Assembly: GCA_024709425.1 (NCBI GenBank)
Contig: JANJWS010000052.1
Location: forward strand, 1 to 46,545
DNA length: 46,545 nt
DNA from: Thiobacillus sp.
GTDB taxonomy: Bacteria > Pseudomonadota > Gammaproteobacteria > Burkholderiales > Thiobacillaceae
Reading direction: 5' to 3'
Position numbers and translations under genes: made by a program. The notes below the pieces were generated by a model. It ran no database searches. It was not told where the DNA came from and saw nothing but the letters and a program-made list of their open reading frames with translations. Shown here in pieces: positions 1-7,120 of this stretch. Position 1 is the stretch's first letter, and each line of letters opens with the position of its first letter.

Positions 1-486
1 CTCGATCAACCCCCGCAACGCCGCCGCTACCGCGCGCGAGCGAATTTCGTCGCGGTCGCCGTCGAGGCGGCAGGTGGACGACAGCACGGTGCCGTCTTCC
101 AGCGCCCAGCCGTAGCACACCAGGCCGACGGGTTTTTGTGGGGCGCCGCCGCCGGGGCCCGCGATGCCGGAGATGGCGAGCGTGGCCTGGGCATGGCTGT
201 GCTTGAGCGCGCCTTCCGCCATCGCGGCGGCGGTTTCCTCGGAGACGGCGCCGTGGGCAGCGAGGAGCGATTCCGGTACGCCGAGCATCTCGATCTTGGC
301 GGCGTTGGCGTAGGTGATGAAGCCGCGCTCGTACCATTGCGAGCTGCCGGGCAGCGAGGTGAGCAGGTGCCCGACCCAGCCGCCGGTGCAGGATTCGGCG
401 GTGGCGACCATCCAGCCGCGCGTGCGCAGCTTTTCGCTCAGTTCCACCGCGAGCTGGTGCAGTTCTTCGTCGCTTACACGAGCCAT
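1..486 (-). CDS. pncC: Nicotinamide-nucleotide amidohydrolase PncC / CinA C-terminal domain (partial)
   Basis: The protein starts MARVSDEELHQLAVELSEKL and reads through to the window edge (162 codons, no stop), so only the C-terminal end is missing. It carries the CinA C-terminal family signature TAESCTGG followed by a LLTSLPGSS stretch and a later SGIAGPGGG segment. The family deamidates NMN to nicotinate mononucleotide, salvaging pyridine nucleotides. No CinA N-terminal domain is present, so this is the stand-alone PncC form. The start codon overlaps the end of pgpA by 13 bases, which implies translational coupling and makes it the last visible gene of the riboflavin/nusB/thiL operon. Confidence 0.93.
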   Translation of the reverse strand, partial: MARVSDEELHQLAVELSEKLRTRGWMVATAESCTGGWVGHLLTSLPGSSQWYERGFITYANAAKIEMLGVPESLLAAHGAVSEETAAAMAEGALKHSHAQATLAISGIAGPGGGAPQKPVGLVCYGWALEDGTVLSSTCRLDGDRDEIRSRAVAAALRGLIE

Positions 487-998
487 TGCAGTCCTTTCAG
501 GGCGGCGATCGAATAGATCGCGGCCAGCAGATCGTCGAACATCACGCCGAATCCGTTCTTCAGCCGGGCGTCGGCGATGCGGATCGGCCAGGGTTTCAGG
601 ATATCGAACAGGCGGAACAGTGCAAAGGCCAGCGCGATCGACAACCACCCCGGCGGGGTGAAAACGAGTACCAGCGCGAAGGCGACGATCTCGTCCCACA
701 CGATGCCGCCGTGGTCCGCCACGCCCAGCGCGCGGCCGGCGCGTGCGCTCGCCCATACGCCGACGAGGAAAGCAGCGACAAGGAGGACGATCCGATTCGG
801 CAGGTCGGATGCGGCGGCCTCGATCAGCCAGAAAAGCGGCAGGCCGAGCAGGGTGCCGACGGTGCCGGGGGCCTTCGGTGCGAGGCCGGTGCCGAAGCCG
901 AAGGCGATGAGGTGGGCGGGGTGGGCGACGAGGAAGCGAAAGCTGGCCCTCTCCCCAGCCCCTCTCCCGCTTGCGGGGTCAGGCAGCGAAGTGGTCAT
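474..998 (-). CDS. pgpA: Phosphatidylglycerophosphatase A
   Basis: Inner-membrane lipid phosphatase that dephosphorylates phosphatidylglycerol phosphate in phospholipid synthesis. The 174-aa product has the family's N-terminal FGFGTGLAPKAPGTVGTL segment, membrane helices, the acidic VWDEIVAFALVLVF motif and a C-terminal GVMFDDLLAAIYS motif. It overlaps thiL upstream by 20 bases and pncC downstream by 13. The first about 20 residues (SLPDPASGRGAGERA) are not family-like: they translate a CCCTCTCCC-type repeat that has invaded the 5' end, so the functional protein may effectively begin near FRFLVAHP. Start chosen at the ATG at 998; no better start codon with a ribosome site is visible. Confidence 0.9.
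   Translation of the reverse strand: MTTSLPDPASGRGAGERASFRFLVAHPAHLIAFGFGTGLAPKAPGTVGTLLGLPLFWLIEAAASDLPNRIVLLVAAFLVGVWASARAGRALGVADHGGIVWDEIVAFALVLVFTPPGWLSIALAFALFRLFDILKPWPIRIADARLKNGFGVMFDDLLAAIYSIAALKGLQWLV
940..975. repeat. CCCTCTCCC-family repeat inside the pgpA 5' end
   Basis: The stretch contains CCTCTCCC-type units separated by about 12 bases, followed by CGCTTGCGGGG. The same unit occurs three times in the ribH-nusB spacer (2513-2546). It is read in frame by pgpA and yields a low-complexity N-terminal segment. Interpreted as a dispersed intergenic repeat that has been incorporated into coding sequence. Confidence 0.55.
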
Positions 999-1932
999 AG
1001 CCGGTCTTGTCGATTTGCATGGGCTTGCCGTCGGAGTCGAGGACACCGAGGCCTGCTTCGGCGGTGATGCGGCCGATGCGGGTCGCCGCGACGCCCGACT
1101 GCTGTGCGGCGGCGAGCACCGCGTCGCGGCGTGCGGCAGGGGCGGTGAAGCAGAGTTCGTAGTCGTCGCCGCCGGCGAGCACGCACTCGCGCGCCACGTC
1201 CTCGTGCAGATATTTGTGCAGCACCGGCAGGACGGGCAGCGCCGCGAATTCGATCGTGGCGCCGACGCCGGAACGTTCGAGGATGTGGCCAAGATCGCCC
1301 AGCAGGCCATCGGAAATATCGATTGCGGCGGAGGCGAGGCCGCGCAGCGCGAGACCGAGTTCGACGCGCGGCGTCGGCAGGTACAGCGCCGGCAGCACGC
1401 GGGCGGCGTCGACCTGCTCCATGAACAGGCGTCCCTGGCGGTAGGCGAGTGCGGCGGCGGCCGAACCGATCACGCCCGATACCCAGACGTCGTCACCGGG
1501 ACGCGCGCCGTCGCGGCGCAGCGCCTCACCCGGCGGCACTTCGCCGATGACGGTGACCGACAGCGTGAGCGGCCCGCGCGTGGTGTCGCCACCGACCAGC
1601 TCGATGCCGTACTGCTCGGCGACGCGAAAAAAACCGCGCGTGAACGCCGTGAGCCAGGCGTCATCCTCCGTCGGCAGCGCGATCGCCAGCGTCGCCCAGC
1701 GCGGCGTCGCCCCCATCGCCGCGAGGTCCGACAGGTTCACCGCGAGCGCCTTGTGCCCGAGCCCCGCAGGACTGTCCTGCGGCGCGAAATGCCGACCTTC
1801 GAGCAGCATGTCGGTCGACACCGCGAGCTGCATCCCCGGCGTCGGCGCCAGCAGCGCGCAGTCGTCGCCCACGCCCAGCACCGCGCCGGGCGCGGCGCGG
1901 GTGAAGTGGCGGGCGATGAGGGAGAATTCCAT
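979..1932 (-). CDS. thiL: Thiamine-monophosphate kinase
   Basis: Phosphorylates thiamine monophosphate to thiamine pyrophosphate, the last step of cofactor synthesis. The 317-aa protein begins MEFSLIARHF and shows the family's GVGDDCALL metal/ATP motif near residue 21, a STDMLLEGRHF motif, a VGGDTTRG segment near the middle and a DISDGLLGDLGHI motif, all typical of the PurM/ThiL fold. Length matches the family. The gene lies between nusB and pgpA, the common betaproteobacterial order. No Shine-Dalgarno precedes the ATG; instead the C-rich arm of an inverted heptamer repeat (1937-2052) ends six bases upstream. Confidence 0.96.
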   Translation of the reverse strand: MEFSLIARHFTRAAPGAVLGVGDDCALLAPTPGMQLAVSTDMLLEGRHFAPQDSPAGLGHKALAVNLSDLAAMGATPRWATLAIALPTEDDAWLTAFTRGFFRVAEQYGIELVGGDTTRGPLTLSVTVIGEVPPGEALRRDGARPGDDVWVSGVIGSAAAALAYRQGRLFMEQVDAARVLPALYLPTPRVELGLALRGLASAAIDISDGLLGDLGHILERSGVGATIEFAALPVLPVLHKYLHEDVARECVLAGGDDYELCFTAPAARRDAVLAAAQQSGVAATRIGRITAEAGLGVLDSDGKPMQIDKTGYDHFAA

Positions 1933-1936
1933 TTGA

Positions 1937-2052
1937 TAGGGGTCAGGATTCAGGGGGCGGGGGGCAGGGGGGTTTGTGCGGCTTCGCCGCGCTTGATGAA
2001 TTCACAAATAGTGCTTCTTTCCTGCCCCCTGACCCCTGACCCCTAGCCCCTA
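1937..2052. repeat. Heptamer inverted-repeat element, nusB-thiL junction
   Basis: Two arrays of degenerate seven-base units face each other. In the minus (mRNA) sense a G-rich array starts in the nusB stop codon (2052-2021, units like GGGGTCA) and a C-rich array (1972-1939, units like CCTGACC) ends six bases before the thiL ATG. Between them are a small stem (1978-1982 with 1986-1990, loop TTC) and an outer TTTGTG/CACAAA pair (1973-1978 and 2003-2008). The transcript should fold into a long intercistronic stem-loop. Sister elements: 7031-7117 and 18751-18836. Confidence 0.75.
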
Positions 2053-2480
2053 TTTTTAGCCGCCTCGATCTCCACCGCCCGCACGTCCTGCGCCAGCTTG
2101 TCGAGCACGCCGTTGATGTACTTGTGGCCGTCGGTGCCACCGAATTTCTTCGCCAGTTCGACGCCTTCGTTGATGGCGACGCGCCAGGGTACGTCGGGAC
2201 AGTTGAGGAGTTCGTAGGCGCCGAGTAGCAGGATGCCGCGCTCGATGGGGGAGAGCTCGGCGATGGGGCGGTCCAGCAGGGGGGCGATGCGCGAGCTCAG
2301 CAGATCCTCTTCCTTCAGCACACCGTACAGCAGGGTGCGGAAGTAGTCCTCGTCGGCGCGCTTGAACTGCTCGTCTTCCTTGAGGTTGGCGGCGATGAGG
2401 GTGGCGTCGGCGCCGCCGACCAGCCAGGCGTACAGGCCCTGCAGGGCGAATTCGCGTGCGTGCTTGCGGGAACCGGCCAT
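2043..2480 (-). CDS. nusB: Transcription antitermination factor NusB
   Basis: All-helical RNA-binding protein that, with NusE (S10), binds boxA in rRNA leaders. The 145-aa product starts MAGSRKHAREFALQGLYAW, a typical NusB opening, and contains the family signatures SPIERGILLLGAYEL and NEGVELAKKFGGTDGHKYINGVLDKLA. The ATG at 2480 is preferred over the TTG one codon upstream. The gene sits between ribH and thiL, its usual neighbours. Its last codons and TAG stop lie inside the G-rich arm of the heptamer repeat. Confidence 0.96.
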   Translation of the reverse strand: MAGSRKHAREFALQGLYAWLVGGADATLIAANLKEDEQFKRADEDYFRTLLYGVLKEEDLLSSRIAPLLDRPIAELSPIERGILLLGAYELLNCPDVPWRVAINEGVELAKKFGGTDGHKYINGVLDKLAQDVRAVEIEAAKNRG

Positions 2481-2512
2481 CAATACCCGCCTCGCGAAGA
2501 GAGACCTTGGCT

Positions 2513-2546
2513 CCCTCTCCCTTGAGGGGAGAGGGTGGGGAGAGGG
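2513..2546. repeat. CCCTCTCCC / GGGAGAGGG repeat cluster, ribH-nusB spacer
   Basis: CCCTCTCCC (2513-2521) pairs perfectly with GGGAGAGGG (2527-2535) across a five-base loop, and a second GGGAGAGGG copy follows at 2538-2546. The hairpin lies in the transcribed spacer after ribH. There is no U-tract, so it is more likely a dispersed repeat or RNA-stability element than a terminator. Confidence 0.7.
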
Positions 2547-2580
2547 TGACGCGTGCGACTGGAGTTGGGCACTATGACCA

Positions 2581-3048
2581 TTACAGGCGCTTCAGCAGGT
2601 TGGCCATTTCGATGGCTACGCGCGCCGCATCGCGGCCTTTCTCGCCCATGCGCTTGTGCCCCTGTTCTTCGGTGTCGACGGTGAGGATGGCGTTGGCAAT
2701 GGGCACGCCGGTTTCCAGCTGCACGTCGAGGATGCCACGCGAGGATTCGTTCGACACCACTTCGAAATGGTAGGTGTCGCCCCGAACCACGGCGCCCAGG
2801 GCGATGAGCGCGTCGTATTTGCCGGACTGCGCCATCTTCTGCAGGGCGAGCGGATGCTCGAGTGCGCCGGGGACGTCGACCAGCAGGATGTCGTCCTTCG
2901 CCACGCCGAGACGGGTGAGTTCGATTTCGCAGGCCGACAGCAGGCCCTCGCAGATGTCGCGGTTGAAGCGGCTCATGACGATGCCGATTTTCAGGCCCTT
3001 GCCCTGGTAGACGGGGTCGAGTTCGTTGATGGCGTCGCTGGTGCCCAT
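2581..3048 (-). CDS. ribH: 6,7-dimethyl-8-ribityllumazine synthase
   Basis: Condenses dihydroxybutanone phosphate with the ribitylamino-uracil, the penultimate riboflavin step. The 155-aa protein has the SRFNRDI substrate loop near residue 26, the [11 protein letters not shown] loop, the catalytic-region motif [14 protein letters not shown] with its His, and [11 protein letters not shown] near the C-terminus, where most homologues read VLTxxxxEQ. Length is normal for the icosahedral family. It lies 23 bases after the ribB-type gene and before nusB. Confidence 0.96.
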   Translation of the reverse strand: MGTSDAINELDPVYQGKGLKIGIVMSRFNRDICEGLLSACEIELTRLGVAKDDILLVDVPGALEHPLALQKMAQSGKYDALIALGAVVRGDTYHFEVVSNESSRGILDVQLETGVPIANAILTVDTEEQGHKRMGEKGRDAARVAIEMANLLKRL

Positions 3049-3071
3049 GGGCGTCCCTTTCTTTCAGACAA

Positions 3072-4157
3072 TCAAGTTTTTTCGGAATGGCCGGTGACTT
3101 CGAGGCCGAAGCCGTCCATCGCCGGCATCTTGCGCGGACTGGCGAGCAGGCGCATCTTGCCGACACCGAGGTCGCGCAGGATCTGTGCGCCGATGCCGTA
3201 GTCGCGCAGGTCGTACTTGCGGCTGTCAACCGGCGCGGGGTTGATGCGATCGAGCAGGGCATCCGCCGTTTCCGGCCGGTGCAGCAGGACGATCACGCCC
3301 GACTGTGATTCGGCGATGCGTTCCATCGCGCCCAGGATGGGCCAGGAATGGCCGCCGCCGGTGACGTCGAGGAAGTCCATCACGCTCAAGGGCTCGTGCA
3401 CGCGCACCAGCGTCTCGCGGTCGGCATGGATCTCGCCCTTGACCAGCGCGAGATGGGTTTCGCCGGCGCACTTCTCGCGATAGGCGATGAGGCGGAACGC
3501 GCCATACACCGTCTGGATCAGGCGGTCGGCGGCACGCTCGACCAGGCTCTCGGTCTGGTTGCGGTAGTGGATGAGGTCGGCGATGGCGCCGATCTTGAGA
3601 CCGTGCTCCTGCGCGAACGGCACCAGATCGGGCAGCCGCGCCATGCTGCCGTCGTCCTTGAGGATTTCGCAGATCACCGACGCGGGCTCGAGGCCGGCGA
3701 GCCCGGCGAGGTCGCAGCCCGCCTCGGTGTGGCCGGCGCGCACCAGCACGCCGCCGGGCTGCGCGCGCAGCGGGAAGATGTGGCCGGGCTGGATGATGTC
3801 GGTCGGCTTGGCGTCCTTTTTCACCGCGGCCTGGATGGTGACCGCGCGGTCGGCGGCGGAGATGCCGGTGGTCACCCCCTCGGCGGCCTCGATCGAAACG
3901 GTGAACGCGGTGCCGTGCGGCGTCTGGTTGTCGGACACCATCTGCTTCAGGCCCAGCTGGCGGCAGCGCGCATCGGTGAGCGTGAGGCAGATGAGGCCGC
4001 GGCCATACTTCGCCATGAAGTTGATCGCATCCGGCGTGACGTGCTCGGCGGCCATCACCAGATCGCCCTCGTTCTCGCGGTCTTCCTCGTCGACCAGCAC
4101 GACCATGCGGCCGGCTTTCAGCTCTTCGATGATTTCAAGGGTGGAGGCGAGGCTCAT
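3072..4157 (-). CDS. ribB: 3,4-dihydroxy-2-butanone-4-phosphate synthase with degenerate GTP cyclohydrolase II domain (RibBX type)
   Basis: The N-terminal ~200 residues are a complete DHBP synthase: DEEDRENEGDLV, then RAGHTEAGCDLAGLAGL. This domain makes the four-carbon riboflavin precursor from ribulose 5-phosphate. The C-terminal ~155 residues align with GTP cyclohydrolase II by order and position, but the zinc-binding and catalytic segment (family SECLTGD then RCDC) is replaced by VRVHEPLSVMDFLDVTGG and lacks the ligand cysteines. This is the RibBX arrangement described in Proteobacteria; automated annotation would call it RibBA. A separate active ribA is therefore expected elsewhere. Length 361 aa. 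Its ATG shares one base with the ribE stop. Confidence 0.93.
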   Translation of the reverse strand: MSLASTLEIIEELKAGRMVVLVDEEDRENEGDLVMAAEHVTPDAINFMAKYGRGLICLTLTDARCRQLGLKQMVSDNQTPHGTAFTVSIEAAEGVTTGISAADRAVTIQAAVKKDAKPTDIIQPGHIFPLRAQPGGVLVRAGHTEAGCDLAGLAGLEPASVICEILKDDGSMARLPDLVPFAQEHGLKIGAIADLIHYRNQTESLVERAADRLIQTVYGAFRLIAYREKCAGETHLALVKGEIHADRETLVRVHEPLSVMDFLDVTGGGHSWPILGAMERIAESQSGVIVLLHRPETADALLDRINPAPVDSRKYDLRDYGIGAQILRDLGVGKMRLLASPRKMPAMDGFGLEVTGHSEKT

Positions 4158-4762
4158 CAGTCTTTGTCCGTGGGTTGGGTGAATTGCAGCATGCGCTCGA
4201 CGTAGCGCGCGATCATGTCGACTTCGAGATTGACGCGGCTGCTGGCCTGCAGGTGCTTCAGCGTGGTCATCTGCAGCGTGTGTGGAATGAGGTTCAGGGC
4301 GAAGCGCGTGCCCTCGACGCGGTTCACCGTCAGCGATACGCCGTTCACCGTGATCGAACCCTTGCGCAGGATGTAGCGCGCCAGCTCGCTCGGCGCGTCG
4401 ATTTCCAGCAGGTGCGATTCGCCCGCCGGTACGAAGCGGTGCACCGTGCCGACGCCGTCGACGTGGCCCGACACCATGTGGCCGCCGAGACGGTCGGCCA
4501 GGCGCAGCGCCTTTTCCAGGTTGACCTCGGCGCCGGGCAAGAAGCCTTCGGTGCAGCGCAGGGTTTCCGCCGAGACGTCGACGGTGAAGCTGTCCGGCGT
4601 CAGCGCCACTGCGGTGAGGCACACGCCGTTGACCGCGATGCTGTCGCCGACCGCGACGTCCGCGAAATCCAGGCCTCCGCCGTGGATGGTCATGCGCGCG
4701 TCCGCGCCGCGCGCTTCGAACTCGTGGATGCGGCCGATGGCTTGAATGATTCCGGTGAACAT
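4157..4762 (-). CDS. ribE: Riboflavin synthase, alpha chain
   Basis: Dismutates two 6,7-dimethyl-8-ribityllumazine molecules to riboflavin. The 201-aa protein starts MFTGIIQAIGRI, the near-invariant family opening, which fixes the start codon. Two lumazine-binding half-barrels follow: the first with SIAVNGVCLTAV, the second from about residue 98 with GHMVSGHVDGVG and SITVNGVSLTVN. It is the first gene of the minus-strand operon and overlaps the next gene by one base (TGATG). Confidence 0.95.
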   Translation of the reverse strand: MFTGIIQAIGRIHEFEARGADARMTIHGGGLDFADVAVGDSIAVNGVCLTAVALTPDSFTVDVSAETLRCTEGFLPGAEVNLEKALRLADRLGGHMVSGHVDGVGTVHRFVPAGESHLLEIDAPSELARYILRKGSITVNGVSLTVNRVEGTRFALNLIPHTLQMTTLKHLQASSRVNLEVDMIARYVERMLQFTQPTDKD

Positions 4763-5081
4763 GGCGGCGAATGGGGTTCCTGGGAGAGGCCGGGTTGCGG
4801 CGCGTGCGCGTCGCGGAAGGGCCGGCCGGCAAAGACCTCGCATTGTAGGCGTTTCGCCGGGGCGGGTGAACCCCGGCGGGCGCTGGCGGCGCAATCCACC
4901 ATGGACAAAACCGTGGCGAAAAATTAAGATAAGTATGTCATTTGAAAGGATTCGCCGCCCGGCGGGTCCCGCCCCAGGAACGCCCCATGCTGGTCCCCCC
5001 GCTGCCGATGATTTCCCGCCGGGAATCCCGTTCGCCATTCTCAGGCGGCGCGGCTGCGCGCGCCCGGGCGGGAGGGCTCGC
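4763..5081. other. Divergent intergenic region ribE / radical SAM gene
   Basis: About 320 bases with no supported gene. It should hold the promoters for both directions; an AT-rich patch at 4918-4947 is the most promoter-like part. I looked for the conserved stems of an FMN (RFN) riboswitch on the minus strand upstream of ribE and do not see them. Confidence 0.5.
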
Positions 5082-6032
5082 ATGAACACGCGTGCCGACC
5101 TCATCCACAGCTTTGGCCGCGCGATGCAGGATCGCTACGGCGAACGCGTGCACAAGATTGCGCTCGACGCCGGCTTCACCTGCCCCAATCGCGACGGATC
5201 CAAAGGCATCGGCGGCTGCACCTTCTGCAACAACAAGTCATTCGCGCCTGGCGCGCGTGAGCCGGCCACGCTGGCGGCGCAGTTCGACCGTGCGCGCAGC
5301 CGTATCGGCAACCGCACCGGTGCGCGCCGCTTTCTCGCGTATTTCCAGGCCTACACCAACACCTACGCGCACGTCGACGAGCTGCGCGCGCTGTACGATC
5401 AGGCGCTGGCCGAACCGGGCGTCATCGGGCTGTCCATCGGTACCCGCCCGGACTGCGTGCCGCCGCCGGTGCTCGACCTGCTTGCCGAATACCGCGACCG
5501 CGGCCACGAGGTGTGGCTGGAACTCGGCCTGCAGTCGTCGTTCGACCACAGCCTGGCGCGCGTCAATCGTGGCCACGGCTTCGCCGAATACGTCGAGGCG
5601 ACGCGCGCCGCGCGTGCGCGCGGCATCCCGGTGTGCTGCCATCTCATCGTCGGCCTGCCCGGCGAGGACGAGTCGCACGCCCACGCCAGCCTCGACCGCG
5701 TGCTCGAAGTCGGCGTCGATGGCCTGAAGCTGCATCCGCTGCACGTGGTCAAGCACACGATCCTCGCCATCGAATGGAAACGCGGCGAGTACGTGCCGCT
5801 GGAAGAAGCCGACTACCGGCGCATCGCGGCCGACCTCATCGAGCGCACGCCGTGGGACGTGGTGTATCACCGCGTCACCGGCACTGCGCCGGCTGACATC
5901 CTTCTTGCGCCCGCGTGGTGCGCAAAGAAGTGGGATATCTTGAACGGCATCGCCGACGAACTGGCGCAGCGCGGCAGTCGCCAAGGCGCGCGCGCGGGCC
6001 AACCCTGGAAGGAGCACATCCATGCCGCTTGA
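5082..6032 (+). CDS. TIGR01212/YhcC-family radical SAM protein
   Basis: The 316-aa protein opens MNTRADLIHSFGRAMQDRYG and carries Cys34, Cys46 and Cys49 in CPNRDG...GGCTFCNNKSF, the unusual spaced cysteine set of this radical-SAM family. Downstream TRPDCVPPPVLDLL, LELGLQSSFDHSL and HLIVGLPGED are typical barrel motifs. The family's substrate is not firmly established; homologues resemble tRNA- or Elp3-type radical SAM enzymes. The ATG at 5082 follows a GGAGGG ribosome site. Its end overlaps ubiU by 11 bases, so it is probably cotranscribed with the anaerobic ubiquinone genes. Confidence 0.9.
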   Translation: MNTRADLIHSFGRAMQDRYGERVHKIALDAGFTCPNRDGSKGIGGCTFCNNKSFAPGAREPATLAAQFDRARSRIGNRTGARRFLAYFQAYTNTYAHVDELRALYDQALAEPGVIGLSIGTRPDCVPPPVLDLLAEYRDRGHEVWLELGLQSSFDHSLARVNRGHGFAEYVEATRAARARGIPVCCHLIVGLPGEDESHAHASLDRVLEVGVDGLKLHPLHVVKHTILAIEWKRGEYVPLEEADYRRIAADLIERTPWDVVYHRVTGTAPADILLAPAWCAKKWDILNGIADELAQRGSRQGARAGQPWKEHIHAA

Positions 6033-7023
6033 ACTGGTCTGCCCGGCGGGCAGCCTGATGGCGCTCAAGGCCGCCATCGACCACGGCGCCGACGCCGTCT
6101 ACATGGGCTTTCGCGACAACACCAACGCGCGCGCCTTCCCTGGCCTCAACTTCGACGAGGCGCAGGCAGCCGAAGGCCTGCGCTACGCCCACGACCGCGG
6201 CCGCAAGGTGCTGCTCGCACTCAACACCTATCCGCAGTCCGATACCTGGCAGCGCTGGACCGGCGCAGTCGACCGCGCGGCGAAGCTCGGCATGGACGCG
6301 GTCATCCTCGCCGACGCCGGTCTCATGCGCTACGCGGTGAAGAATCATCCGCAGCTCCGGCTCCACCTGTCGGTGCAGGGCTCGGCCACCAGCTACGAGG
6401 CGGTCAACTTCTACCGTGAGCACTTCGGCGTGCAGCGCGCCGTGCTGCCGCGCGTGCTGTCGTTGCCGCAGGTGGAGGCCGTGGTGAAGAACACCGCGGT
6501 CGAGATCGAACTGTTCGGCTTCGGCGGCCTGTGCGTCATGGTCGAGGGGCGCTGCCTTTTGTCGTCCTACTGCACCGGCGAATCGCCGAACTCGGCCGGC
6601 GTGTGCTCGCCCGCCAAATCGGTGCAGTGGAAGGAAACCCCCACCGGGCTGGAATCGCGCCTGAACGGTGTGCTGCTCGACCGCTACGGCAAGGACGAGA
6701 AGGCGGGTTACCCGACCCTGTGCAAGGGCCGCTTCGAGGTGTCCGGCGAGACCTATTACGCTCTGGAAGAGCCGACCAGCCTCAATACTCTCGACCTCCT
6801 GCCGGAAATGCTCAGGATGGGCATCGCAGCGATCAAGATCGAAGGCCGCCAGCGCAGTCCCGCCTACGTGACGCAAGTGACGAAGGTCTGGCGCGCCGCC
6901 ATCGACGCGGTGAAGAAGAACGCCGAGAGCTTCGCCCCAGCGCCGGCCTGGATGGCCGAATTGAACAAGCTCTCGGAAGGCCAGAGCCACACGCTCGGCG
7001 CCTATCACCGGCCGTGGAAATGA
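6022..7023 (+). CDS. ubiU: Ubiquinone biosynthesis protein UbiU (peptidase U32 family)
   Basis: With UbiV it forms the [4Fe-4S] complex needed for oxygen-independent hydroxylation of the ubiquinone ring. The 333-aa protein begins MPLELVCPAGSLMALKAAID and contains Cys171, Cys178, Cys195 and Cys234, matching within two residues the four cluster ligands known in E. coli UbiU. The U32 signature lies around ELFGFGGLCVMVEGRCLLSS. Starts inside the preceding gene (GGAAGGAG ribosome site) and is followed by ubiV across a heptamer repeat. Confidence 0.94.
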   Translation: MPLELVCPAGSLMALKAAIDHGADAVYMGFRDNTNARAFPGLNFDEAQAAEGLRYAHDRGRKVLLALNTYPQSDTWQRWTGAVDRAAKLGMDAVILADAGLMRYAVKNHPQLRLHLSVQGSATSYEAVNFYREHFGVQRAVLPRVLSLPQVEAVVKNTAVEIELFGFGGLCVMVEGRCLLSSYCTGESPNSAGVCSPAKSVQWKETPTGLESRLNGVLLDRYGKDEKAGYPTLCKGRFEVSGETYYALEEPTSLNTLDLLPEMLRMGIAAIKIEGRQRSPAYVTQVTKVWRAAIDAVKKNAESFAPAPAWMAELNKLSEGQSHTLGAYHRPWK

Positions 7024-7030
7024 TTGTCGT

Positions 7031-7117
7031 GCGTGAGGTGTCGGGCGTGAGGCGTGAGGCGAAACACCTCGGCCCGTGCCTGTCTGCACCTGGCGCCTAA
7101 CCCCTCACGCCTCACGC
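7031..7117. repeat. Heptamer inverted-repeat element, ubiU-ubiV junction
   Basis: GCGTGAGGCGTGAGG (7045-7059) is perfectly complementary to CCTCACGCCTCACGC (7103-7117). Flanking degenerate heptamers extend both arms (7031-7044; CCTAACC before 7103). The C-rich arm ends three bases before the ubiV ATG. A competing stem (GAGGTGT 7035-7041 with ACACCTC 7064-7070) interleaves with the main stem, so two exclusive folds or a pseudoknot are possible. Confidence 0.8.
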
Positions 7118-7120
7118 ATT

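Noticed and set aside
577-2046. Long plus-strand open frame (489 codons) opposite thiL and pgpA
   Set aside because: Composition and lack of motifs show a shadow of the minus-strand genes, a known effect of high GC.
3072-4157. Bifunctional RibBA with active GTP cyclohydrolase II
   Set aside because: The zinc cysteines and catalytic motif of the second domain are absent.
4763-5081. FMN riboswitch upstream of ribE
   Set aside because: The expected conserved stems and the GGCAGATCCGGT-like core are not present on the minus strand.
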